Source of the DNA: Beaufortia kweichowensis
Taxonomy: Eukaryota; Chordata; Actinopteri; Cypriniformes; Gastromyzontidae
Length of the DNA stretch: 64,000 nucleotides
Assembly: GCA_019155185.1 (NCBI GenBank)
Contig: CM032803.1
Coordinates: 1,093,501 to 1,157,500, forward strand
Direction of reading: 5' to 3'
Part shown: in pieces, positions 53,715 through 64,000 of the stretch
How positions within the stretch are numbered: the first letter of the stretch is position 1
How the letters are laid out: every line of letters starts with the position of its first letter
Made by a program: the position numbers and the translations under genes
Notes under the pieces: model-generated
What the model was told of the DNA's origin: nothing
Database searches by the model: none
The model's input: the letters and a program-made list of their open reading frames with translations, nothing else

Positions 53715-54154
53715 ATGACTCCACAGAAGTGCTGCCCATGAGCATTGCAGTCATCTCCTTGACTTGTCATGACATTGATAAACATATATCACAGCTTCAT
53801 TACTAACGTAACCTTGCTTCTACAGGGCAACGTCCTCACTTGTGATGGTGAATGTGCAACGAGGACAGTTTTTATTTCATTGTCATTTAAAATGATATGT
53901 ATGTATATAAATAGGACTTTATGACTCTTGTACAGAGGCATCGTGTTTGTAATACTAATTTGTGCTGGGTAATGGGCTCTTTACTGCTCACTACTCACAC
54001 AATTTCATGCTTCCCAGATTCACAAGGGTTTTTTAGCGTATTTCAGACTTTTTTAAAGCCATTACCTTCATTTTTGTTATTATAATTTATTTGTTCCTCA
54101 TTTGGTCAGATTTTGATTCACAGTATGCATGTATGTGTTTGTCTGTGTCTGCAG

Positions 54155-54259
54155 GAGGACATGAACCTGAATGAGGAACGTAAAGCTCCTTTGCGTAATA
54201 AGGATTTGAGCACCAAACGTGAGATGGTGGTCCAGTACATTTCGGCCACAGCAAAATCT
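54155..54259 (+). CDS. diaph2: DIAPH2 formin, coding exon 4 (residues 100-134), GBD
   Basis: The exon encodes EDMNLNEERKAPLRNKDLST followed by KREMVVQYISATAKS, the helical core of the GBD N-subdomain conserved in all diaphanous formins. The segment shared with exon 3, LFEKMMEDMNLNEE, is the most diagnostic in the window. The acceptor is TGTCTGCAG ending at 54154 and the donor GTAAGT starts at 54260. Phase is 0 on both sides. A 100-nt purine (GA) tract begins 27 nt after the donor, an unusual neighbour that might affect splicing. Confidence 0.95.
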
Positions 54260-54286
54260 GTAAGTTCATATCTTTGGGGTGATTGA

Positions 54287-54387
54287 CAGAAAGAGAGAGA
54301 CAGTCGGAGAGGGGGGAGAGATAGACAGAGAGAGAGAGAGAGAAAGCGAGACATACAGAGAATAAGACGAAGAGAGAGAGGGGAGAA
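54287..54387. repeat. Imperfect GA-rich purine tract
   Basis: About 100 nt of mostly purine sequence on the + strand, with GA runs broken by CAGTCGG, ATAGAC and GCGAGACATAC. It starts 27 nt downstream of the exon 4 donor of diaph2. Confidence 0.85.
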
Positions 54388-55709
54388 ATGAACCACACGA
54401 CAAGACACGATGGTATAATAAGCTTAACCTGATCTGCTTTCTGCCTCTCTTGCTAAAGCCCCAAATCTTTGATTGCCGCCTCTTTTAGTTCATTTTTGAA
54501 TGATTTGTTTGTTTTATTTATTTTGTGTTTTCTTTTTTTTGTATTCCTGGGTGCTTTTCATGCTGCTTTTGTTGTATTGCACTCTCCAAAAGCTTCATAT
54601 TGCCAAGGATCAAGTTTTCATTAGAATTTGGTACGCATCACTGTCTCTGCTCAGTAAGCTGCAACATGACTCTTTCATCACCGTAGATGAATAAAAGGTG
54701 GAACGCCACAGCCTCCGAGGGTAATCCTAGGCTTTTGGGCCAAATTCTCTTCATCCTTTTTATAAAGTAGGTCCTGCTGAGTTAGACTCCATGTAAACTG
54801 GAGGTGAAAATCTTTCAGTGCCCTCCGATTTGATTTGATTTAGATTCAGTCCTGATTTGACTCCAAACGATTAATTGATGCATCACAATATTTCAGCAAC
54901 AGTGTTTAAGCTCTATATAATGATTCTGTTTACAGCCATATGCAAATACTTGCTCTCCTGTGCCAATTAAAATAAAATTAGTGGATTTATTAACATAATA
55001 TCAGATGCAGCTCTGTTGCTTTTGGTCCATAAGTTATATAAATCCAGTTTTTGAAACCCATTGAATTCCTTTTTTTAAACCAGAGGTGATGATGTTCTCC
55101 AGACTCACTCCAGCGGCGTTTCCTCTGGCCGGCCTTCAGCGTCCGTTTTCATTAGCTAGATAATTAACCAGCATTATTAATAATGATGATAATCAGAGAT
55201 GATTGAAATCTGCAGCAGGCTTATTGTCGGCTCGTAAGCCTGACATACATTGTGAAATATGATTCGCATATTAGTCCTGTAGTCTCAAATCAGTTAAGGA
55301 GGGGTTCCTGTCTCTCTGCACCCCTGTCGTCCCCTCAGAACCATGTTACTATGGAGGCTGTACACGGCGCTCTGTCAAGGAAGGAGGTAGTTGGGAATGT
55401 GTACTCTGCATTCTAGGGAAGAGATGTGCTTTTATGTGATAAGAGATGTTTACCACGGGCACAACACCCTTTTCGCTGTAATGCTCAACTCTCGCACCGA
55501 GATCTCCTCCTCTTCCTTTTTAAATATTCAGCTTGAGATACCGACCAGAAATAGCTATATCTGATTCAGCCGTTTACATTATTATATTACTGTTTTTCTA
55601 AAACTGTTCAAATTACTCAATTATTGTAACGCATTACTTTAAGCCACTGCTGTTTCTTCTTTTTGATCATCAAAATTGGCAACCAGTCATATTGTGTGTG
55701 TGCGTCTTT
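54388..55709. other. diaph2 intron 4, left part; CNE-like block
   Basis: Intron 4 spans 54260-59221. In this part a block at about 55080-55330 is GC-richer and includes AGATAATTAACCAGCATTAT and GATGATTGAAATC-type homeodomain/Meis-like sites. No exon was recognised. Confidence 0.4.
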
Positions 55710-56112
55710 CTTTAAAGTCAACATGAAATTGTATTTACAACCCATTTTACTTGCACTTAAAATATGGCACATTTGTAAGTTAATTTTTTTAGTTAAACGT
55801 AAGGTGGCATTTTTTTTATTTATTTTTATTTTATTTTTTACAAACCATGTCAGGTGTTAAAAAATAAAGGCCAATTCACACTGATCCAACAAACGCCAAC
55901 AGTGGTTTTACACGGATCCAACCATCTCCAACAAACATGTTTTTGGCGTTTGTTAGATTAGTGTGAATTAGCCTTATGAGGGCTTGATGACATCAGCTGA
56001 AAACGTATTTTAGAGGCAGAGCAAGTTATTACATTTTAATGAAATATTTCTAAGCCAAATATTTTTAGTTTGGTTTTAAGGAAGTAAATTTGATTTCACA
56101 TTGACTTTAAAG
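55710..56112. mobile_element. About 400-bp MITE with terminal inverted repeats
   Basis: The left end CTTTAAAGTCAACATGAAAT and the right end, read in reverse, CTTTAAAGTCAATGTGAAAT differ at 2 of 20 positions, and similarity continues for about 30 nt. The interior is noncoding and holds a second inverted-repeat element. No target duplication is obvious. Confidence 0.8.
55867..55975. mobile_element. Nested 109-bp hairpin element
   Basis: Left arm AAGGCCAATTCACACTGATC then CAACAAACGCCAA; the right arm read in reverse is AAGGCTAATTCACACTAATC then TAACAAACGCCAA. The arms agree at about 30 of 33 positions, so a single strand would form a long hairpin. It is wholly inside the 55710-56112 MITE. Confidence 0.8.
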
Positions 56113-56313
56113 CAGGGATTCTCATAACAAACCCTCATCATTTTCAAGAATTTGACTGCCGTCTGAACCATCAGATCCTTTTTTTATCCTGTTTTTCACT
56201 CGGCGTGACATTTTTCAGACTGCATTTTGTTTTCACCACAAAGTTTTCTATCTTCCTCTGGGAGTTACAGCATGGCTACCAAGGGGTTTTGCTTATACTT
56301 AATAAATGCTTAT

Positions 56314-56329
56314 ACACACACACACACAC
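56314..56329. repeat. Short (AC)8 run
   Basis: A 16-nt AC run. Confidence 0.9.
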
Positions 56330-57318
56330 TATCAGGCACATCTAGAGAAAGTCACTCCTGTGCTGTGTTTTTCAACCTGCACTGGGTCAATGTCCTCTCT
56401 TTGGTTGTAGAGTGGGAGTAATTAAGTGGTGGTCTGGTGGTAGAAGAGACCCGCAGTCTCTGCTCGAGTCACTGCAGGTGTAATTTAGCAAGGGTGAGCG
56501 AGGCCAAGAGCAGACAGCACGGAGACGGCCTCTACACACCTCCGCATTAATAACCTAAACCCGTCTAAATAAAAGAAAGTAGAGCCGAGCCCATCTATCC
56601 CTCTTAATCTGCCGCTGTCTCCTCAAGTGTGCCGATCTGCCTACAGTAGATTGTGTTTCAGCGCACAGCTTTACAGAGCAAATATTAGTGGGAAAACAAA
56701 CCCATCCGATCCACTCCCGTCGCAGACCGCCTGTCTGCGCGTGGCAGACTCCTGCAGTTCCTGCCTGGCAGGGGGACAGTGCGATTGAAATGCAGGAAGA
56801 ATGAAAGAATAGAGAAGTTTCACACCAGCGACGTCTGTCCTCTTTGATAGCTCCGTTGTTATCGCTGGTGAGACTGAAACGCACGGTTTCAATGCGTCAC
56901 AGTTCATTTCATTGTTTACAGCCAACACCTTCTCCGTTGCACCACATTTGCGTATGCATTTAATGTATTATAGAATCACACTTTTTTTTCTTTGTTCACA
57001 GGGAAATTTTTAAACGCATGTTTTCCAAGAAAAACAGCATATCAAAAGCATATTCATTAGGGCTGAGCAATATATAAAGTATATATTTCAACAAGTTAAA
57101 ACTAGTAAGAATAAATGTAATCATTTTTATTTGCATGCAGCAATAATACAATACATAATAATGAGACACATTTCTATCTATACATAGAAAGTCTATGTGC
57201 CTTTTTTTAAACTTAATGGCTAACATAAAATTGTTTTAAATCATCACTATATTCACTAAATTTGATCTTTTTCAGCACTAAATTATCTTAATATTTAATG
57301 CATCACCCAGCATTAGTG

Positions 57319-57341
57319 TTTATTATTATTATTATTATTAT
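57319..57341. repeat. Short (TTA)n run
   Basis: About 23 nt of TTA repeats. Confidence 0.9.
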
Positions 57342-59221
57342 ATAGTTTATGTTCTTTTGTTGCATGTTTATTTTGTAGCCACTTGACAAACGTCGTTTTC
57401 ATCACCTGCGCCAAAGCATGTCTATAACTAACATAATCATTTCACGCTTACCCTGTGAATGTCATGAAAAGCTTTGACTTTACTTTCCTGTATTGTTATT
57501 AAATGAAGAGATTATTGTTTCATGTAAAGGACAGAAAGTGTCTAGGCAGGGCCTTTGAGGGGGAAGGTAAAGATGTTTTTCTCATGATGCTCACCTGAAC
57601 ATTGTCAATATTGTGGTATTACCGAGGCGCGCAAACTTAATTACATCGTGCGTTCTTGTAATCATTTGTGACAGTTCCTGTGAGAGCAAACCGATTCTGT
57701 CTAGAATGCGGGAGCCGATAAAAATAAATAACAAAATTAATAGATTTATATTGTGGAGGATTTGATGGTCATGAGAAAAGCAGGAATGAGGATATAAATA
57801 CCCATTTCTTGATGAGATGACATTTTCTCTGAAGTTTGTTTACTGGAGCTACTTTATAATAGAGCCCTTCATTAGCATATTATAATCCAGCATTAGAACA
57901 ATTACAATCATCTGGTTTATATTCTGAGTTTTTTTTAACTCCTCAGGAATTGACAGCATTAATACCGCAGTAAAGTGACAATGAGGTGTTGCTTTGTGAA
58001 ATTTGTGTAAATTGATGTTAGCAGACGCTTTTCCCCTCGGCTCCTTCCTGACAGTTCTTTATTCGGTTTCAAGATAATGTCTGTTCTTTTGATCATGCTG
58101 CAATGAAAAACAACACTCATCAAACGCTGCCAAACGTGGCGCAGTGCTAACAATGTTAGGCAGCAATTTAGCACGTCTGCCGATGTATAAGCAGGTGACT
58201 TTTTGTTTTAGGTCGAGACCCAAAATGTTAACGATTTGCTAGAGTAAGATGCCGCTTGTTTGTCACTGATTGTAAACTTGGAATTGTGTTCCAAAGTATT
58301 GTTTTTTCTGATCAAGAGTTATAGAGTTCAAATTGACATAAAATGAAATTGTGGGAGTTGGTTAAAAGGACATTTATGGTAAAAGAAAAAGAGCTGGTCA
58401 AGGTTGGAAACCATATTTTTGATACTGTATGTACTACTCGACATCATTTTGAGTTTTTTGCACAATCCTGCTGTAAGGCAGCTTCCACTTTTCCCATTGA
58501 ATAAAGGCACATTCACCTAGATTTCGCTTAGTAATTTTGATGATAACATGATCAAAACAAAAAAAATGTGCCTTGAGCTATGTTATACAAATTTGACACT
58601 TGACAGAAACTACTATTGATATTTGATTGATTTTTGGCCTTGCCATCTACTCATAAATAAAATACTTTGTTGAGGTTAGTACTGTACAAAATCTGCCTGA
58701 TTCTTACTAAACTGAATTGATTGATGAGCCCTTTTCACATTTTTGTACACAAATTTAGACCCAGCATCTTACAATAGTCCCCATGCAAACAGAACAATAG
58801 ATTTCTGAAGCAAAGAATTACAGTGTGTATTGCTTATCTAGCTCTTTCCTTTAACCATGACAATAGTTTTTACGACCTCAGACACATCAATCATTTGACC
58901 AGCACTTTTACTTTTTCGCGACCACTAAGTCACTTTCAAAACATCTCGCCCAGACAATCAATTCATCATGATCCTTAAGTTCAAAGCAGTCATCAAAATG
59001 ACAGACATTGTCTTTTGTGTCCACGTAAACCCTCTCTCTCCACCCCGTTGTATTTAATTCTTAACTGAGTAGGCAGTGTAGTCGAGAGGGCCAGGGTGTG
59101 TGTTTAAATATGAGCTCTAATACTTGAGCAGGATAATACCGGAGAGACTCTGGCCTACTAATGATTGTGCTGTTTGTGTCTTTTTACACATTAACTTCCC
59201 TCCGCTGACCGCTGCATGCAG

Positions 59222-59242
59222 ATAACTGGGAGCAAAGTTGCG
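59222..59242 (+). CDS. diaph2: DIAPH2 formin, 21-nt microexon 5 (residues 135-141)
   Basis: The seven-codon exon ATA ACT GGG AGC AAA GTT GCG encodes ITGSKVA. It is bounded by a TGCATGCAG acceptor ending at 59221 and a perfect GTAAGT donor at 59243. It follows exon 4 in phase 0. My memory of mammalian DIAPH2 is that a closely similar IVGSKVT heptapeptide follows TAKS and precedes GGLKNSK in some isoforms, so this is most likely the orthologous alternative cassette. It inserts in the loop after the GBD N-subdomain. So short a motif could be coincidence, but its position, frame and both splice sites agree. Confidence 0.75.
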
Positions 59243-62200
59243 GTAAGTAGCAAATTATTTATTCGTTTTTTATTCTTACTATGCGGTGTCTTCCCTCCTG
59301 TCCTTTGATAAGTTGTAGTGAGGTGATTTCTATGGCTTTCTATTTCTATTTTATTTTGAGCATTAATGTAGTTTATAGGCTATAATTTGAAAAAGCTATC
59401 AATTTTCTTCCCAATCCCTGCATGCAAATTGCACACTTGGAAATGAGTGATTTCTCAATTGTGCTCTCCGTGAATAAACTGGGAGACCTTTTTGTTCATT
59501 TAAGCAGTTTTTCTTTGAAATGGATCACTGCCTAACACATATTAGCATTTAAATATTGAAACACTGAGGATGAGCAATAGTTTTTAGGCAAATAATCATA
59601 ATCTGTGATCTAATCTGTTTATTCTAATGTTCTGTATCTAAATGGCTTTCATTGTGTTCGTTCCTTCCCCAGACAGCATACTGAGAATGTATCACTTAAT
59701 TAGATTTTTCACATACACACACACACACTTCCAGTTCGTGTTGATTGAACAGCGGAAGAAACATTGAGTGCATTTCTCTCCCTCCTATAAACACGTTCCA
59801 TTTTGCAACGGAGCATTCGGCACAACCCATTTGAAGAGTCGTGTCTTTGTCCCAGTACCATTACAGCATGTCACCATTGTTTCTGAAATGTTCATAGCTG
59901 CTCATGTTATTATTGTCACTTACTTTCGCCCCTCACACCCCCGCTTTCTCAAAAATGACTGTAATAATCTTTATAAATATACACTGTCTGGGAGATGGCG
60001 ATGTTTCCTCATTTCACAGCTTCGTAATGCCGTAATTGCAGACTGGCTTCTGCTATTTCTCACATAGTGCAGGCCCATAGCCCATATGCGTCTGCTTGTT
60101 ATTTGTTTTATTTTATTTATTTAGCGGGGCTCTGTTATTGCCTCCGCAAGTGTCACTTGTCATTTAAAATGCTGTTTTATTGTGTTGCCGAAGCTATGAG
60201 AAAATGCCCCTAGATGTACGTGAGGAGGCTCGAAGATAAGGAAGCACAGGTAAATGTGTTATTTACAATACAGCAATAAGCTGCCGCAACAGACCCATTT
60301 ATTTGTGGCGAGATGGCCTGTTCAATCAATGCTCTCATGCTGCTTTGTGTTGAATTGTTTGTCGAGAGATTTTTCTATAACCTGTCAGCAGTAAAACATG
60401 TTCGGTTTGATGAGCACAATGGTATGTTTTTAATGTTGCATCACTTCTCTGTGAAACCGCTGGGATGGTGTCTATCGAAGAACTGTCTGACGGTATGCGC
60501 CACAAACAAGACCTCTCATTTAGAAGTTTTCAGCAGTGCAGAGGTTGTTGCACTTCCTGCCATTTTGTCTGGCTTTTGTGTGCACTTCCTGTGGCTGGGA
60601 GACTTGTGGTGAACCTCTTTCTATTTCACTTATGTTCTTTTGTCTTCCTTGTTTCTCTGTTTTCCAATATTTTTCCTTTATTGTGGAAACTATATTCAGT
60701 GCACTTAGAAGTGTGGCTAAGATAGGGCCTTCTCGCTGGGCAGATTGCAATTTTCATGCTGTCGGTATGGTTTTCTTGTGGATGACATCTCTCTGGCACG
60801 CTTTTCACAGGTAAACCGCAGGTCTTAAATTTAGACACATCCACATGTTGCTGAGTCACACGTGCTTCAGTGATGTTGCTGGTGTTGAAGTTGCTGACTC
60901 AAAAAACCTGTCGACCCGTGTGACCACAGAGATAAATTGATTAGTGGTGTTGTTGCTTTATTGTCAAAAAACAAGTTATAGATCGTATGTTAAAACCGTC
61001 ACGTTTTGTCGTGCCACAGATGCCAGACCCCTCTGCGAGGTAATGGAAGACCGCAGGTCACTTTGCTTCGATAAAACCGAAACCCAGTCTGCGTTTTACT
61101 CTGAAGTGTGCTCCGTTGGTACCTGATAAGGTCACATGACTTGACCCGCAAAGTCTCTCTAGACCTCAGGAGGAGATCAATGATCGCACAGTCAGTCCAG
61201 CAGTTTGGAGAGACTGCCTGTTTCCACGGAAACATGGCGATGTGTTTAGAGTTGTGGGCGCGGAGAGAGATAGAAGAGAGACTCAGACCTCAGGGACTGG
61301 AGTCTGCTAGAACTGTTCAGACCCTTTTTGAGAATCCCTGCTATCCCTGAAAATAATGGACAAAGCTTGTATTTTGGAAATGATTTAGCTGCGGTTCACA
61401 TGGGACAACGGCTTTGCCCGTTCTCAGGTGAAATGGCATGGATCTTTCTGTCATGTTAAAGTGTGTTATACTTAAATACTCTTTGTGGAACTGAAAGGCA
61501 TATGTGAAAAAGAGCAAAACCCTGACAAGAAACAAAAAAAAGAAAAGCGTTCTGAAACACCTTTTAGTAAGTCAAAACAGGATTTTATGCATTTTGGCAT
61601 TATGCTTTATTAAATATAAACAGGAAATAATTAAGATTAGATTGTGTGGTAATGGTTTACCTCCGTTGCCTTGCCTTATTTGTTGCAAGACTATAATTTA
61701 CCGCCTAATTATTTCTCAATTTGTGTTCGTTTCAATTGCCTGTGCTCTGCTCTTATGATGCATTATGGGTAATGTACAGTTTTCTATACAGGCTCTCGGG
61801 TACATTTGTGCGAATGTTTGGAGATATAACAGTTCTCATTTAGACAGACTTCTCTCTTTAGTATACCCTTCTCCCATTTTCCTCTTTCACTACGCATTCT
61901 TTTTCTCTGTTTCCTTTATGCTTCTCTTTATTGCAAAGAAAATATGTTCCCAGGCAAATGAATATCCTTGGCATTTGTGTGTGGGGTCTACTTGATTAAT
62001 TATTAGACTCTACCCATCACGCTGCTGTTCCAAGGCTCATCTATGCCGCAGTTGCACAGGTCTCATTGTATTTGTGTGTTTAAATGCTCTCTTCAGATGT
62101 GTACTGCCTCCTCTTTTACTTATACTTCTCCTCGATAGCACTGCCCGGCATCCGTGGGCCCTTTTTCTAAAAGCGTGCAAAGTCTGAATAAAATCAAGGC

Positions 62201-62614
62201 CAACCCAACCAACTAAGCCTCGAGCTGAAAAGGTCTCTTTGTTTCAGTTTGGACATTAATGATGACTGTGTGCTGGAGGCTAAACTGATTTGATAGGGTG
62301 CACGTCCTTGGTGTTTTAAAAGACTTTCTATTAAAACATAAATCAATAGCCTGCTTCCCCTTTGTACGTGTTTATCATTCTTATAGATTCATGATTTTAA
62401 TTAGGATTAAGTAACTGCTCTGAGAATGTATGTTCAACATGATAGTTTGTGACAGTACACAGTTCATTACTTTAGTTTTAATTTGTTTAGTTTTAAACTG
62501 TAGATAGATCTCTGTAATGGATTGTTTTGTCTCAGTTGATTTTTTATTGTTTTATTAACAGGGTTCTTACAGATGGTGCACAGGATTTAACAGCAGTAGA
62601 TTTTTGCAGAACAG
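59243..62614. other. diaph2 intron 5, left part
   Basis: No further coding exon was recognised up to the window end. The next DIAPH2 exon, expected to begin with a GGLKNSK-like sequence, is not visible. An AC run lies at 59714-59729. A GC-richer block at about 61000-61340 has the symmetrical RFX-like site GTTTCCACGGAAAC at 61220-61233. The 80-codon ORF across that block has no splice context. Confidence 0.5.
61220..61233. promoter_or_regulatory. Palindromic RFX X-box-like motif
   Basis: GTTTCC AC GGAAAC is a symmetrical X-box match inside a GC-rich intronic block. Confidence 0.3.
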
Positions 62615-62764
62615 CATTTACATTTATGCATTTGACTTAAAATGTGCAGGTGATACAACTTTTAATGTGTGTATTTGGGAGACTGAGATTTGAACCTGTG
62701 GGATTGAAACTCGTGACCTTGCGGTTGCCAGCTCCACGCTTTACTCACTGAACTACAGGAACAC
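62615..62764 (-). mobile_element. Degenerate tRNA-derived SINE
   Basis: Read on the minus strand the element begins GTGTTCCTGTAGTTCAGTGA and GTAAAGCGTGGAGC (degenerate box A), continues GGCAACCGCAAGGTCACGAG TTTCAATCCCAC (box B type), and ends in a tail AAATGCATAAATGTAAATG. This is the layout of a very abundant fish SINE ('gttcctgtagctcagtggtagagc... gcataaatgtaaatg'). The body is diverged and it is not a functional tRNA gene. Confidence 0.8.
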
Positions 62765-64000
62765 TAATAGCAAGCTGTTCGTATTACACAGTGGCAGTTG
62801 TTTAAAGAAATATTCTGGGTTAAATAAAGGTCAGGCTCCATCCACACAATCCGTAGGATGCTGTCAGTTTGTAAAGATAAACAAATGAAATGTGTTGACA
62901 GAAATGAACATGCCGTTGAAGTCTGTTGAGAAATTGTTTAACCTCAAGACTTTGCCCTAAAGACATTGCAAGTGCTGAACTGTCAACATATTTCTGTTCG
63001 TTTTTACAAAGATAAGATAGTAAGTTACATTCATTGTCTGAGGTAATTGACAGCTTGCTACAGATGCGTCGATTGAGCCTAATTTGTATTTAACCGGGAA
63101 TATTCCTTTACTGGGAGTTAATGTAATCATAGCTGACATGTTATTAATGCTACACAGTAGCTCAGTGATTTCTGTATTGCTCACACTATAGTGTGTTAAT
63201 ATAGTTTTATATGAATTTTTGTCCCTTCTGGCTATATTTTTTCATCACAAAACTGATCGAGCTGTGCTTGTCTATAAGACTGTGCTGGTCATGTTGCTAT
63301 ATTCCAGGGATCAACTCTGAGACCCATGCTTTTTGGTTTTGTTTGCGACTCCGCGCTCGGGTATATTGAAATTTCACAGAGTTCAGAACGGATTGACACT
63401 AACGCAAAATTCATCGCAACACTTGACCTCATCTCCTCTGGGGTCCCGACTGATGTTTCTGTGCTTAGACGTTACCACGACCTTGCATACAATTTTAATG
63501 CCGTTCAGTCTAGTGCTAATATAGAAATGTCAAGTGAGATACGATTGATTTACCTGTGATACAATTTCTAGTCCCTTCGGGAGGATTATTTGTGATTCAG
63601 CATCGCAGTATAGGTTTTATGTGTGCAAAAACAAAAGACAGTATTTAATAGTTGTGTTCAAGTATTGTAGTAAGCCAGGATATGAAGTCATTGCTTTTAT
63701 GTTAGTGGCAACCCATGATAATAAATGTGAGACAGCCAGACGGTTTGAAGTGTTTCCTGCAATGGAAATGTCCCTGCAATACTGTATTGCACGTCGACGT
63801 CTTTTGTAAGTCGTGGCTAGGAATGAATACACACAGAAAGGGCAAACATCTTGTAGTGTAGGACAGCGAAACTAGAAAGTGTGTAAAGAATTGCGACCTG
63901 ATAGTCTGGCAGTGTATGTCAATACCAGCTCCCACCGGTGACAGAAAAGGTCTCTTTTGCAGGCTGAGTGACTGCTGCATTATGCCACGTGGCCTTCCTT
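62765..64000. other. diaph2 intron 5, right part
   Basis: No exon was recognised. Overlapping short ORFs on both strands at 63326-63980 carry no known motif. Confidence 0.5.

Larger units (their letters stand above)
49260..54154 (+). other. diaph2: diaph2 intron 3 (4895 nt)
   Basis: The intron is bounded by GTGAGT and TCTGCAG. It holds CTCF-like motifs at 51182-51196 (minus, 13 of 15) and 53700-53714 (plus, 14 of 15), and a GC-rich enhancer-like block at 51950-52440 with two opposed TCF/LEF-type sites. No nested gene was recognised. Confidence 0.8.
56113..59221. other. diaph2 intron 4, right part
   Basis: A GC-richer block at about 56440-56900 looks enhancer-like. An AC run lies at 56314-56329 and a (TTA)n run at 57319-57341. 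No exon was found before the microexon at 59222. Confidence 0.5.
38880..64000 (+). other. diaph2: diaph2 gene, 5' part (partial at window end)
   Basis: This span runs from the approximate transcription start to the window edge and holds the first five coding exons of a diaphanous-related formin. Joined, the exons give 141 residues closely matching the N-terminus of vertebrate DIAPH2 as I remember it, including NIHIKTLADDM, RDRITSFRK, KKEKPLIQHP, LFEKMMEDMNLNEE and REMVVQYISATAKS. DIAPH1 and DIAPH3 have related but clearly different residues here, so the paralogue assignment is firm. Formins of this family are Rho-activated nucleators and elongators of unbranched actin filaments that also act on microtubules, in the cytoplasm and on endosomes. 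Introns between coding exons are 8314, 899, 4895 and 4962 nt, and the fifth exceeds 4.7 kb. Every junction is phase 0. The remaining GBD/FH3, FH1, FH2 and DAD exons lie downstream, outside the window. The 5' boundary is inferred, not seen. Confidence 0.93.

Noticed and set aside
62690..62764. tRNA-like sequence
   Set aside because: Boxes A and B are degenerate and it has a SINE tail, so it is a SINE head and not a tRNA gene.
59243..64000. A further DIAPH2 exon after the microexon
   Set aside because: I looked for sequence encoding something like GGLKNSK or QEYVHEL between splice sites and found none; the next exon is probably beyond the window.
1..64000. CRISPR arrays, prokaryotic defence or biosynthetic systems
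   Set aside because: The window is vertebrate: introns, SINEs, MITEs and no operons. No regularly spaced direct repeats were seen.

Overview
The window is vertebrate nuclear DNA, almost certainly from a teleost fish and probably a cyprinid or close relative. It is AT-rich, has sparse short exons with GT-AG introns and no long ORFs, and carries many short inverted-repeat DNA transposons, microsatellites and a tRNA-derived SINE of a type common in fish. There is no bacterial, phage, CRISPR or operon-like organisation. Nearly all ATG-started ORFs of 60-142 codons are chance ORFs in noncoding DNA.

One gene is recognisable: the 5' part of diaph2 (diaphanous-related formin 2, mDia3) on the + strand. 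A TATA-less GC-box/CCAAT promoter lies near 38.77-38.90 kb. A noncoding first exon ends at 38954. A second exon (39508-39836) carries the rest of the leader and codons 1-29. It is followed by coding exons at 48151-48183 (11 codons), 49083-49259 (59 codons), 54155-54259 (35 codons) and a 21-nt microexon at 59222-59242 (7 codons). All splice junctions are phase 0 and the pieces join into 141 continuous residues. They cover the basic N-terminus and the start of the Rho-GTPase-binding domain. The rest of the GBD/FH3, FH1, FH2 and DAD regions must lie beyond 64000.

From 1 to about 38.7 kb I find no exon I can defend. This looks like a regulatory gene desert upstream of diaph2, with several GC-richer, homeobox-site-rich blocks that resemble conserved noncoding elements (about 1.9, 6.8, 12.9, 21.5, 23.1 and 30.3-31.0 kb). 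Similar blocks occur in the introns (47.4, 52.0, 55.1, 56.5 and 61.1 kb). Conservation cannot be tested here.

Repeats include a small TTAA-flanked, piggyBac-like MITE family with four copies or fragments (about 4.9, 14.1, 25.1 and 35.1 kb), a 213-bp MITE with long inverted ends at 20.6 kb, two nested inverted-repeat elements at 55.7-56.1 kb, other degenerate interspersed repeats, a degenerate tRNA-SINE at 62.6 kb and a pure (AG)47 microsatellite at 34.24 kb. Points most worth a second look are the microexon with TGC motifs at its acceptor, several close CTCF-motif matches (one exact to a 15-bp consensus at 46.7 kb), the TTAA MITE family, and short uORFs in the diaph2 leader.
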